Positions 36,355 to 44,792 of a stretch of 64,000 nucleotides of DNA are shown here, piece after piece (position 1 is the first letter of the stretch; each line of letters opens with the position of its first letter). The notes beneath the pieces are model-generated. The model had not been told where the DNA came from and made no database searches. It was given only the letters and a program-made list of their open reading frames with translations. This stretch comes from VXMT01 sp965204835. GTDB taxonomy: Bacteria > Chloroflexota > Dehalococcoidia > UBA2979. The translations under genes were made by a program, and so were the position numbers. Location of the stretch: NCBI GenBank assembly GCA_965204835.1, contig OZ242017.1:1860001-1924000 (forward strand), read 5' to 3'.

Positions 36355-36432
36355 GGCGAGCAGCGCGAGGTGGAGCCGGGCGACGCGGCGAGCGCCGTCG
36401 GAGGCGGAGGGTAGGCGGCGACTTCAGTCGAC
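36355..36432 (+). repeat. Duplicate of the hisS 3' end and PIN-gene tail junction
   Basis: Aligned without gaps to 34544-34621; 61 of 78 bases match by hand count. In the hisS frame it reads GEQREVEPGDAASAVGGGG and stop, against GEQREVAVGDAAGAVRADG and stop in hisS. The last nine bases are the tail (Val-Asp-stop) of the adjoining PIN gene, as at the real hisS junction. A short vestige (GCGAGGTGGCG near 35446) sits at the other module junction. Confidence 0.8.
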
Positions 36433-36792
36433 CGGCACCAGCCAACGCTCGCCCTCGATCGTCTCGCCGGACGACAGCAGCGCGTCGAGGGCGTTCACGA
36501 GGCGGCCGCCGGCGCGGTCGCGCACACGGGCCGGGTACCAGATCCGGGGATCGGTGAGGACCAGCGCCGGGTACGGGTCGCCCGCGGCGGCAGCCACAGC
36601 CGCCATCGCCCGGTAGTCGCCGATGTCTGCCGTCACCAGGGCGCGGCGTTCGCGGAGGGCGGCCTGGACGATCACCGGATCGGGCTTGCCTCGGAGCTCA
36701 CGGCGCTCCGCCACCGCGACCACATCGTGGCCACGCCTCTGGAGGGCCACCGCAACAAACGGGGCCCACATTTCGTCGAGTAGCAGCCTCAC
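36424..36792 (-). CDS. DUF5615-type PIN-like protein, module A toxin candidate
   Basis: 122 residues from a GTG overlapping the partner's stop (GTGA). VRLLLDEMWAPFVAVALQ and ALVTADIGDYRAMA give the PIN acidic residues; NALDALLSSGETIEGERWLVPVD ends it as in the sister modules (read as NALDALLSSGETIEG, then ERWLVPVD). It has diverged most from the others in the middle (DPRIWYPARVRDRAGG). Confidence 0.8.
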   Translation of the reverse strand: MRLLLDEMWAPFVAVALQRRGHDVVAVAERRELRGKPDPVIVQAALRERRALVTADIGDYRAMAAVAAAAGDPYPALVLTDPRIWYPARVRDRAGGRLVNALDALLSSGETIEGERWLVPVD

Positions 36793-37229
36793 GCCCGGAG
36801 GAGTTCCTGCTTCCGGAGCCACTCCGCTTTGGCGCGTGCCGCTTCTTCGTCGTTACTGCGGATCCACGCTTCGATCTCGTCGGTGTAGTCGAGGTAGTAG
36901 TGGATCGCCGTGCGGAGCTGCTCGGTGGACAATCCGGTCAAGCCAACCGAACGAACTGTGGCGTCGATGATCGCTATATCGGTGTCGAGGGGTTGGTCCC
37001 TGAACACGTAGGCGATCTGCCAGATGTCCGGACCGTCCACGAGCCCCGCGCGACGGCCCGTCGGACCAGGCCGGAAGACAATGCCGGGGTGCCGCGCCAG
37101 GCGCAGCCCCTCTTCGACGAGCGTCCGTGCCATCTCATCAGGCGACTGGTCTTCGCTCCGACCGAGCTCCTTGAGTGCCTCGAACACTGGGCTGTCGAGA
37201 TCGACAGACACATGCTTCTCTGCCACCAT
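36789..37229 (-). CDS. Antitoxin-like protein, module A (RHH-like N-terminus plus DUF433-like core)
   Basis: 146 residues from ATG. N-terminus AEKHVSVDLDSPVFEALKEL and SPDEMARTLVEEGLRL resembles ribbon-helix-helix; core ARHPGIVFRPGPTGRRAGL, GPDIWQIAYVFRD and YYLDYTDEIEAWIRSNDEE follows. Protein identity to module B is moderate although their leaders are identical, so the leader is kept by selection or conversion. First gene of the array; prfA diverges from it. Confidence 0.72.
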   Translation of the reverse strand: MVAEKHVSVDLDSPVFEALKELGRSEDQSPDEMARTLVEEGLRLARHPGIVFRPGPTGRRAGLVDGPDIWQIAYVFRDQPLDTDIAIIDATVRSVGLTGLSTEQLRTAIHYYLDYTDEIEAWIRSNDEEAARAKAEWLRKQELLRA

Positions 37230-37273
37230 CAGTCCTCCACCGCCGTGGGAGCGGTCGACACATCGTAGCACCG
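37230..37273 (-). repeat. Shared promoter/leader element, copy A
   Basis: 44 bp, identical to copy B. TGc-TACGAT is at 37262-37270 on the minus strand; the ATG is one base past the element. Confidence 0.85.
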
Positions 37274-37303
37274 ACGCCCCGGCGGGCTCCCCAGCACGCC
37301 CCC

Positions 37304-37312
37304 TGCTACCCT
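37304..37312 (+). promoter_or_regulatory. Extended -10 promoter giving leaderless prfA
   Basis: TGc-TACCCT ends 7 bases before the prfA ATG; no ribosome site is present. Confidence 0.55.
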
Positions 37313-37318
37313 AGTCAC

Positions 37319-38386
<1,068 letters not shown>

Positions 38387-38399
38387 CCCCTCGCACGTC

Positions 38400-39299
38400 G
38401 TGACCGGCGCCACCGAGCCCGTCCCCTCGCTCGGCGAGCGGCTGCACGCCGCGGCCGACGAACTGCTGACGGCAGGGGCCTCGCACGACCTCGACGAGGC
38501 GCGGCTCGAAGTCGAGCTGCTGTACGGCGAGGCGGCAGGGCTGTCACGCGCCCAGGTCATCGCCGCATCGCGCGAGCCAGGCGAGGCGGCGCACCTCGCG
38601 GCGTTCGAGACGCTGATGGAGCGCCGGCGCGGGCGGGAGCCGCTCGCGTACATCCTCGGGCGGCGCGAGTTCTACGGGCTGACGTTCGAGGTTGGCCCCG
38701 GCGCGCTCATCCCCCGCCCGGAGACCGAGACGCTGGTCGAGGCGACGCTGGCGGCCATCCGCGAGCATCCCAACGCCCGCCGCCTCGTGCGTGTCGCCGA
38801 TGTCGGCACCGGCTGCGGCGCGGTCGCGCTCGCCGTCTCGCGCCACGCCCCCTCGGCGAAGGTCTTCGCCACCGACGCTTCGACCGAGGCGCTGGCGTGG
38901 GCGGGCCGCAACCGCACGCGCTTCGGCCTGCTCGACCGCGTCGTGCTGCTCACGGGCGACCTGCTCGAACCCATCGGCGAGCCGCTCGACGTCGTAGCGG
39001 CAAACCTCCCGTACATCCCGACCGACGAGTACGAGCACCTCCCAGCCGAGATCCGCGCCGCCGAGCCGCGCCTCGCCGTCGACGGCGGTGAGACGGGCGT
39101 CGACATCGTGCGCGCGTTCGTCGATCAGCTCCCGCACCACGTCACCGACGGCCCGGTCGCCGTCCTGCTCGAGCTCGGCGGCGGCCAGTCCGGCCTCGTC
39201 GGCGACTGGGTGGTGGAGGCGCTGGGAGGTGGGGACGCCGAGGTCCATCGTGACCTGGCGGGGAACCGCCGAGTGATGGAGGTGCGGCGGGGGTATTGA
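38400..39299 (+). CDS. prmC: Release factor glutamine methyltransferase
   Basis: 299 residues from GTG. N-terminal helical domain to about 75, then the SAM-binding fold: RPETETLVEATL, ADVGTGCGAVALAVS. The catalytic motif is AANLPYIP, with Leu in place of the first Pro of NPPY. It modifies the Gln of the GGQ in PrfA, encoded just upstream, and PrfB. The Leu variant keeps the Asn and the aromatic residue that hold the glutamine, so activity is likely. Confidence 0.9.
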   Translation: MTGATEPVPSLGERLHAAADELLTAGASHDLDEARLEVELLYGEAAGLSRAQVIAASREPGEAAHLAAFETLMERRRGREPLAYILGRREFYGLTFEVGPGALIPRPETETLVEATLAAIREHPNARRLVRVADVGTGCGAVALAVSRHAPSAKVFATDASTEALAWAGRNRTRFGLLDRVVLLTGDLLEPIGEPLDVVAANLPYIPTDEYEHLPAEIRAAEPRLAVDGGETGVDIVRAFVDQLPHHVTDGPVAVLLELGGGQSGLVGDWVVEALGGGDAEVHRDLAGNRRVMEVRRGY

Positions 39300-39318
39300 G
39301 GCCTGCCGAGGATGCGGA

Positions 39319-39347
39319 AAGCCCCCGGCCGTCTCTGCCGAGGGCTT
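39319..39347 (+). terminator. Terminator after prfA-prmC
   Basis: 11-bp stem AAGCCCCCGGC / GCCGAGGGCTT with one mismatch and a 7-base loop; no long T-run. Confidence 0.65.
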
Positions 39348-39475
39348 CACAGTGCGGATTCGCACAACGCGCCTGTCCAGCAGCGTCAGTGTCCGAGCAA
39401 GGCGTTCCGTTCGTCAAGGCGGAGCTCTCACTCAGCGCACAGCGTATTCTTGGATCGGATCATGCGAGGCCGGCT

Positions 39476-39676
39476 GTGAAGCTACACGTGGACCAGGGAG
39501 CGGGCGCGCTCTACCTCCGGCTCGACGATTCGAGGATCGTTGAGTCCGAGGAGGTCTCGCCCGGCGTCGTCCTCGACTACAACGACTCGAACGAGGTGGT
39601 CGGCGTCGAGATGCTCGGCCTCTCGAAGCGCTCGCCCGGCCTCAACCTGACCTCGCTGGAGTTCGAGACCACCTGA
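39476..39676 (+). CDS. DUF2283 family small protein
   Basis: 66 residues from GTG, with GAGG six bases upstream. DQGAGALYLRLDDSRIVESEEV, VVLDYNDSNEVVGVEML match DUF2283: a strand-rich domain of unknown function often found beside DUF4258 or toxin-type genes (first motif read as DQGAGALYLRL then DDSRIVESEEV). Here no partner is adjacent. TATTCT at 39445-39450 is a possible -10. A five-codon frame (MRGRL) in the leader ends on this start codon. Confidence 0.75.
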   Translation: MKLHVDQGAGALYLRLDDSRIVESEEVSPGVVLDYNDSNEVVGVEMLGLSKRSPGLNLTSLEFETT

Positions 39677-39694
39677 GCACCCAGGCCCGCCAGC

Positions 39695-40671
39695 CTAGGA
39701 GCGGCGCTCGACGACGAACTCGGCGAGGCGCTCCAGCGTGTCTCGCGGCTCGCCCGCAGGCAGTGCGACGAGGGCGTCGACGGCCTCGGTCGCGTAGCGG
39801 CGGCCAGTTTCCAGGGACTCTTCGAGCAGCCCCGAGCTGCGGATCTCCTCGATGGCGCGTTGCAGGTTGGAGCGGCGGCGCACGCCGTCGAACGCGCGGC
39901 GGATCGGGTTGTCCTCGGGGTAGCGCTCCATGTAGAGCAGCGCCGGCAGCGTGAGCGTGCCGGCGAGGAGGTCCGAGCCGGCCGGCTTGCCGAGCTCCTC
40001 GACGTGGCGCTGAAGTCGAGCACGTCGTCGACGATCTGGAAGGCCATGCCGAGCTGCGCGCCGTAGCGACGCACGGCCTCGACCTGGGGCTCGGGCGCGC
40101 CGCATACGATCGCGCCGCCCTCGCTCGCCGTCGCGAAGAGCGAGGCGGTCTTGCCGTAGATGCGGTCGAGGTAGCGCTGCACGTCGCGCGAGTACTCGTA
40201 GGCGGAGACATCCTGGTTAAGCTCGCCGGTCGCCATCACGCGCAGCGTGTCGGCGAAGTTGCGGATGACTCGGATGTTGCCCGTGCGCGCCACGAACTCG
40301 GCGGCGTGGGCGAACATGTAGTCGCCCAGCATCACGCTCGGCGCGTTGTTGAACTGCGCCGCCGCCGTGGGGCGGCCGCGGCGCTCCTCGGCCATGTCGA
40401 TCACGTCGTCGTGGACGAGCGTCGCCGTGTGCAGCAGCTCGACGCTCGCCGCCATCGGGACGAGCAGGTCGAGGTCGTAGTTGCCCAGCCGCCCGGCGAG
40501 CAGGCTGACGGCGGGCCGCATCCGCTTGCCGCCCCCGCCGAGCGCCACCTCGAGCATCTCGCGCAGCCACGGGAAGTCGACGTCGGTGAGCGAGGTGAGC
40601 AGGTCGTCGACCGCCGGGAGGTCGTCGGCGACCGGACCGTACAGCGCGGACTGGTCGACCTGCGTCGTCAC
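39695..40671 (-). pseudogene. Polyprenyl diphosphate synthase, interrupted by a frameshift
   Basis: From a GTG on the tatD stop, the frame reads a normal trans-prenyltransferase: GGGGKRMRPAV, first Asp-rich motif HDDVIDMAEERRGRP, FQIVDDVLDFS. At about 40007 the frame is lost; the continuation HVEELGKPAGSDLLAGTLTLP and the rest to the C-terminus lie in another frame. One missing base after the DFSA codons would restore a 320-residue protein. Both parts keep conserved motifs, so either a sequencing error, a very recent mutation or programmed shifting. Makes isoprenoid chains for quinones, needed by the nuo complex. Confidence 0.8.
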
Positions 40672-41483
40672 GAGGGCAACTCGAAGTCGAAGAGGCGCGC
40701 GGCGTTCTCCGCCGTCACGCGCGAGATGTGCTCCGGCGTGTCGCCCCGGAGCTGGGCGATGAACGCGATGGTCTCGAGGATGTAGGCGGGCTCGTTGCGG
40801 CTGCCGAGGTTCGACTGCGGCGTCAGCGCCGGGGCGTCGGTCTCGACGAGCAGCGACTCCAGCGGCGCGGTGCGGGCCACCTCCTGGCGGCGCGTCGCGC
40901 CTGGGTAGGTGACGGGGCCGGGGATGGAGAGCAAGAAGCCGAGCGCGCGGTACCGCTCGCCGAGCTCGGTGTCGCCGGCGTAGCAGTGCATCATCCCGAT
41001 CTCGCGGTCCGGGCCGAGGTAGCGCCCGACTCGTCCCGCCCACTCGGCGATGACCTCGTAGGACTCCTCGTCGGCGTCGCGGCTGTGGATCACGACCGGC
41101 AGCTCGGCCTCGCGCGCGAGCTCGAGCTGGAAGCGGAACGCCTCGTACTGGATGTCGTGCGGCGAGAGGTTGCGGTAGAAGTCGAGCCCCATCTCGCCGA
41201 GGCCGACGAAGCGGCCGCTCAGCGCCTGATCGCGGAGCTGCTCGCGCTGCTCCGGCAGGTCTTTCGCGCTGTGCGGGTGCAGCCCGGCGACGGCGTGGAT
41301 GCGCTCGTCGCGGGCAGCGACGGCGTACGCCTCCTCGCTGCTCTCGGCGCTACCGCCGACCTCGACGACGGCGACGAGGCCGGAGCCCCATGCGCGCGCC
41401 ATCGCCTCGTCGTAGTCGTTGCGGAACGCCCTCGACCAGGTATGGGAGTGCGCGTCGACGATCGGAGCATCGAGGGGGCTCAT
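40668..41483 (-). CDS. tatD: TatD-family metal-dependent hydrolase
   Basis: 271 residues from ATG behind GGAGGA. DAHSHTWSRAF (first metal His pair), GLGEMGLDFYRN, PVVIHSRDADEE, MMHCYAG and LLVETDAPAL show the amidohydrolase-fold metal ligands of TatD DNases. The opening DAHSHT replaces the usual DTHCHL. Family members cleave DNA ends or remove D-aminoacyl/N-terminal groups; TatD commonly follows metG in bacteria, as here. Overlaps the prenyl synthase start by GTGA. Confidence 0.88.
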   Translation of the reverse strand: MSPLDAPIVDAHSHTWSRAFRNDYDEAMARAWGSGLVAVVEVGGSAESSEEAYAVAARDERIHAVAGLHPHSAKDLPEQREQLRDQALSGRFVGLGEMGLDFYRNLSPHDIQYEAFRFQLELAREAELPVVIHSRDADEESYEVIAEWAGRVGRYLGPDREIGMMHCYAGDTELGERYRALGFLLSIPGPVTYPGATRRQEVARTAPLESLLVETDAPALTPQSNLGSRNEPAYILETIAFIAQLRGDTPEHISRVTAENAARLFDFELPS

Positions 41484-41508
41484 CGGGTGTTCCTCCGCGG
41501 CGGGGCGC

Positions 41509-43176
41509 TCACTGGCCGAGCCTCGCCTCCTCCTCGTCGACGAGCGACTCGTCGAGCTTGCGGAACAGCGGCGCGGGCTCGGGGAGCGGCGTGCCCGGCG
41601 CGATCGCGGTGCGCTGCCAGCCCGCGGCCTCGATGTCGCCTTCACCGCCGGCGAGCGCCCATGCGCGCGGCGAGGTGAACGGGAGGTACGGCTGGAGCAG
41701 CGTGGCGAGGCCGGCGATCGCCTGGATCGCGGTGGACAGTGTCTCGGCGGCCGAGTCGCGGTCCTCGCGCACCACGGCCCACGGCGCGCGCTCGTCGAGG
41801 TAGCGGTTCGCCTCCTGCGCCACGGCCATCGCCGCCTGCACGCCCGCGCGCAGGCGCAGCGCGTCGATGTGGCCGCCGACCTCGTCGAACGCAGCGTCGA
41901 CGCGCGCGAGCAGCGCGGCCGACTCCGGCGCGAGCGTCGCGGGCGCCTCCGGCATGCGGGCGTCGAAGTGGCGTCGCGTGAGCGTCATCACGCGGTGGAC
42001 CAGGTTGCCCCAGCGTGCGACGAGTTCGTCGTTGTTGCGCCGCACGTACTCGGCCCACGTGAAGTCGGTGTCGGAGGTCTCGGGCATCATCGCGGTCAGC
42101 GCGTAGCGCAGCGGGTCCGGGTCGTGGCGGTCGAGGTAGTCGGGCATCCAGATCGCCCAGTTGCGCGAGGACGAGGCCTTGGAGCCTGACATGGTGACGT
42201 ACTGGTTGGCGGGCACGTCGTACGGCAGGTTGAGGCCGCCGTAGCCGAGCAGCATGGCGGGCCAGATCGTCGTGTGGAACGGGACGTTGTCCTTGCCCTG
42301 GAAGTAGACGATGCGCGCCGCGGGATCCTTCCACCACGCCTCCCACACGTCCGGCTCGCCGGAATGCTGCGCCCACTCCTTGGTGGCCGAGAGGTAGCCG
42401 ATGACCGCCTCGAACCACACGTAGATGCGCTTTTCGCCCCAGCCGTCGAGGGGCACGTCGATGCCCCACTCGATGTCGCGCGTGATCGCGCGGTCGTGGA
42501 GGCCCTCGCGCAGCAGGCCGAGCGTGAAGTTGCGCACGGCCGGCCGCCAGTGCTCCTGCGGGTCGACCCACTCGAGCAGCTCGTCGTTGAAGGCGCTGAG
42601 GCGGAGGAAGCAGTGGTTCGTCTGGCGCGGCTCCGGCGTGGCGTCGGAGAAGCGGGAGCGCGGGTTGATGAGCTCGAGGGCGTCCATCGTGCGACCGCAC
42701 TCGTCGCACTGGTCGCCGCGCGCGCTGTCGTAGTCGCAGTACGGGCAGGTGCCCTCGACGTAGCGGTCGGGCAGGAAGCGCTCGGCCTCCGCGTCGTAGA
42801 GCATCGTCATCTCGGCTTCGTAGATGTACCCCTGCTCGTGGAGGCGCAGGAACATGTCCTGCGTCACCTCGGCGTGGTTCTCCGTGCCGGTCGAGGTGAA
42901 CAGGTCGAAGGAGATGCCGAAGCGCTCGAAGGTGTCGAGGAACGACGCGTGGTTGGTCTCGATCACCTCCTCGGGCGTGACGCCCTGCTGCTCGGCGCTG
43001 ATGGTGACGGGCGTGCCGTGTACGTCGGAGCCGGAGACCATGAGCGTGCGGTCGCCGCGCATGCGGTGGTACCGGGAGAAGATGTCGGCGGGGAGATAGG
43101 CGCCAGCGATCTGGCCCGCGTGCAGCGCGCTGTTCGCGTACGGCCAGGCGACGGCGGCAAGGACGGTTTCGGGCAT
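41509..43176 (-). CDS. metG: Methionyl-tRNA synthetase
   Basis: 555 residues. The HIGH-type motif is PYANSALHAGQIAGAY, and a zinc knuckle has CPYC and CDEC (about 147-165). The KMSKS position reads SGSKASSSRNW, so the second Lys of the canonical motif is Ser. An anticodon-binding helical domain closes it (DELVARWGNLVHRV). No C-terminal tRNA-binding (EMAP) domain. The extended -10 TGc-TACGAT predicts a start one base before the ATG. Confidence 0.94.
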   Translation of the reverse strand: MPETVLAAVAWPYANSALHAGQIAGAYLPADIFSRYHRMRGDRTLMVSGSDVHGTPVTISAEQQGVTPEEVIETNHASFLDTFERFGISFDLFTSTGTENHAEVTQDMFLRLHEQGYIYEAEMTMLYDAEAERFLPDRYVEGTCPYCDYDSARGDQCDECGRTMDALELINPRSRFSDATPEPRQTNHCFLRLSAFNDELLEWVDPQEHWRPAVRNFTLGLLREGLHDRAITRDIEWGIDVPLDGWGEKRIYVWFEAVIGYLSATKEWAQHSGEPDVWEAWWKDPAARIVYFQGKDNVPFHTTIWPAMLLGYGGLNLPYDVPANQYVTMSGSKASSSRNWAIWMPDYLDRHDPDPLRYALTAMMPETSDTDFTWAEYVRRNNDELVARWGNLVHRVMTLTRRHFDARMPEAPATLAPESAALLARVDAAFDEVGGHIDALRLRAGVQAAMAVAQEANRYLDERAPWAVVREDRDSAAETLSTAIQAIAGLATLLQPYLPFTSPRAWALAGGEGDIEAAGWQRTAIAPGTPLPEPAPLFRKLDESLVDEEEARLGQ

Positions 43177-43183
43177 CGGAGCG

Positions 43184-43192
43184 ATCGTAGCA
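43184..43192 (-). promoter_or_regulatory. Extended -10 promoter of metG
   Basis: TGc-TACGAT, the same nine bases as in the three PIN-module promoters. Confidence 0.6.
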
Positions 43193-43317
43193 CCTGCGCC
43201 CCGCACGGCCACGCACCGCCCCTCTGCGGCGCCCGAAGCGCGCCTGGGGCGGCTGGTATCCCGACACGGTGCAGTAGCCAATCGTTGCTGCGACAACGGC
43301 GAATCGCGGCGCCGACG

Positions 43318-43346
43318 TTGACCCCCGATTGCCCCGGTTCTACCAT
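43318..43346 (+). promoter_or_regulatory. Promoter of the guaB3 leader, TTGACC-N17-TACCAT
   Basis: TTGACC at 43318-43323, TACCAT at 43341-43346, spacer 17. The predicted start near 43353 makes a leader of about 220 nt. Confidence 0.6.
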
Positions 43347-43352
43347 TCACAA

Positions 43353-43573
43353 AAGCAGGGTGACCGTGGCGGGACCCATGCGACAGCCTGGCAACCGAAC
43401 AGCCTCGGGGCGCGTCCCGGGCCAGACCCCTCCCCAGTGGCGGGGTCTTCGTGTATCCGGACAGCTCTCCGGGTACGCCGGTGCCATCCCCCATTCGCCG
43501 TCCTCGCCGCAGCGTGCCGACGCAGCACCACGGACCATGCACGACTGATCGCGACGGAAGAGGGGATCCGGAG
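43353..43573 (+). ncRNA. Structured 5' leader of guaB3, candidate riboswitch or attenuator
   Basis: Hairpin 1 at 43358-43377 (GGGT-ga-CCG-tgg-CGG-g-ACCC). Hairpin 2 at 43388-43425 has outer arms CTGG/CCAG and inner arms CTCGGG/CCCGGG and carries GGCAACCG in its 5' side. Hairpin 3 at 43425-43447 has arms GACCCC/GGGGTC. The GACCCC arm could instead pair with upstream GGGT, as in riboswitch expression platforms. GGCAACC is a conserved word of SAM-I/SAM-IV aptamers, but the rest does not match them convincingly. Ligand unknown. Confidence 0.4.
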
Positions 43574-44722
43574 ATGACGGCCGAACGCAAGAGCCTCGAG
43601 CGTGCATGGGGATTCGACGATGTCGCCATCGTCCCCGGCGCCGTGACCACCAACCCGGACCTCGTCGAGCCCGGCTTCACGCTCGGCGAGCACACCTTCG
43701 ACGTGCCGATCCTCGCCTCCGCGATGGACGCCGTCGTCGACCCGTCGTTCGCCGCGAGCCTGACGCAGGCCGGCGGCCTCGCAGTGCTCAACCTCGAGGG
43801 CCTGCAGACCCGCTATGAGGACCCCGACGAGCTCCTGGACCAGATCGCCGCGGCCACGCTCGAGCACTCGACCGAGATCATCCAGCACGTCTACTCCCAG
43901 CCCATCCGCGAGGACCTCGTCGGCCAGCGCGTCGAGGAGATCCGCGCGCGCGGCGGCGTCGCCGCGGTGAGCGCGACCCCGCAGAACACGAAGCGCCTCG
44001 CGCCCATCGCGAAGGACGCGGGCGCGAGCTTCTTCGCCGTGCAGTCCACCGTCACCACCGCCCGCCACGTCTCGCGATCGCTGCGCGGCCTCCAGCTCGA
44101 CGAGCTCGTCGAGCAGCTCGACCCCGTCCCGGTGCTCGTCGGCAACACGGTCGACACGGGCGCGGCGGTGGAGCTGATGGAGACGGGCATCCACGCCATC
44201 CTCGTCGGCGTGGGGCCGGGCGCCGCATGCACCTCGCGCGAGGTGCTGGGCATCGGCATCCCGCAGGTGACGGCGACGCTCGACACGGCGTACGCGCGCG
44301 ACATGTACTTCGAGCGCACCGGCCGCTACGTCCCGATCATCACGGACGGCGGCATCCGCACGGGTGGCGACATCTCCAAGTCGATCTGCGCAGGCGCCGA
44401 CGCAGTCATGATCGGCTCGCCGTTCGCGGCGACGAAGGAGGCTCCGGGCCGCGGCTACCACTGGGGCATGGCGACGCCGCACGCGGAGCTGCCGCGCGGC
44501 GTGCGCGTCCACGTCGGCCAGCCGCGCACCCTCGACACGCTGCTGTTCGGCCCGACGTCGCGCACCGACGGCACGGAGAACCTCGTGGGCGCGCTCCGCA
44601 CGTCGATGGCGACGTGCGGCGCCCAGACCATCGCGGAGTTCCACGCGGCGCGGATGGTGATCGCCCCGTCGATCAAGACGGAGGGGAAGATCTACCAGAT
44701 AGCGCAGCAGATGCCCGGGTAG
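43574..44722 (+). CDS. guaB3: GuaB3-family IMP dehydrogenase-related protein
   Basis: 382 residues from an ATG with GGGGATCCGGAG upstream. The barrel has no CBS (Bateman) insert. LERAWGFDDVAIVPG, GGLAVLNLEGLQTRYEDP and the catalytic-Cys loop GVGPGAACTSREVLGIG identify the GuaB3 subfamily of actinobacteria, cyanobacteria and Chloroflexota. Substrate/phosphate loops PIITDGGIRTGGD and GADAVMIGSPFA follow. Converts IMP to XMP in characterised members, the first step to GMP. Divergent from metG. Confidence 0.9.
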   Translation: MTAERKSLERAWGFDDVAIVPGAVTTNPDLVEPGFTLGEHTFDVPILASAMDAVVDPSFAASLTQAGGLAVLNLEGLQTRYEDPDELLDQIAAATLEHSTEIIQHVYSQPIREDLVGQRVEEIRARGGVAAVSATPQNTKRLAPIAKDAGASFFAVQSTVTTARHVSRSLRGLQLDELVEQLDPVPVLVGNTVDTGAAVELMETGIHAILVGVGPGAACTSREVLGIGIPQVTATLDTAYARDMYFERTGRYVPIITDGGIRTGGDISKSICAGADAVMIGSPFAATKEAPGRGYHWGMATPHAELPRGVRVHVGQPRTLDTLLFGPTSRTDGTENLVGALRTSMATCGAQTIAEFHAARMVIAPSIKTEGKIYQIAQQMPG

Positions 44723-44746
44723 GAGTGACCTCGGCCAGGCGAGTGA

Positions 44747-44792
44747 TGCGCCGAAATGGCGCACCTGATATACTTATTGTGCAAAACACAAT
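44747..44792 (+). promoter_or_regulatory. Palindrome-rich promoter upstream of two small unknown genes
   Basis: TGCGCC-gaaat-GGCGCA (44747-44763) sits over the -35 region, the extended -10 TGa-TATACT is at 44766-44774, and ATTGTG-caaaa-CACAAT (44776-44792) covers the expected start. Two perfect inverted repeats flanking the -10 look like operators. The first repeat could also be the guaB3 terminator stem. Confidence 0.55.

Noticed and set aside
35324..37273. CRISPR-like array suggested by three identical 44-bp repeats
   Set aside because: The repeats are about 1 kb apart, each directly before an antitoxin gene, and contain a promoter; no short regular spacers.
43353..43450. Calling the guaB3 leader a SAM riboswitch
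   Set aside because: GGCAACC fits, but the kink-turn, the GGUGCxAA-type segment and a firm P1 stem are not seen, and the downstream gene is not in methionine metabolism. Kept as a candidate of unknown type.
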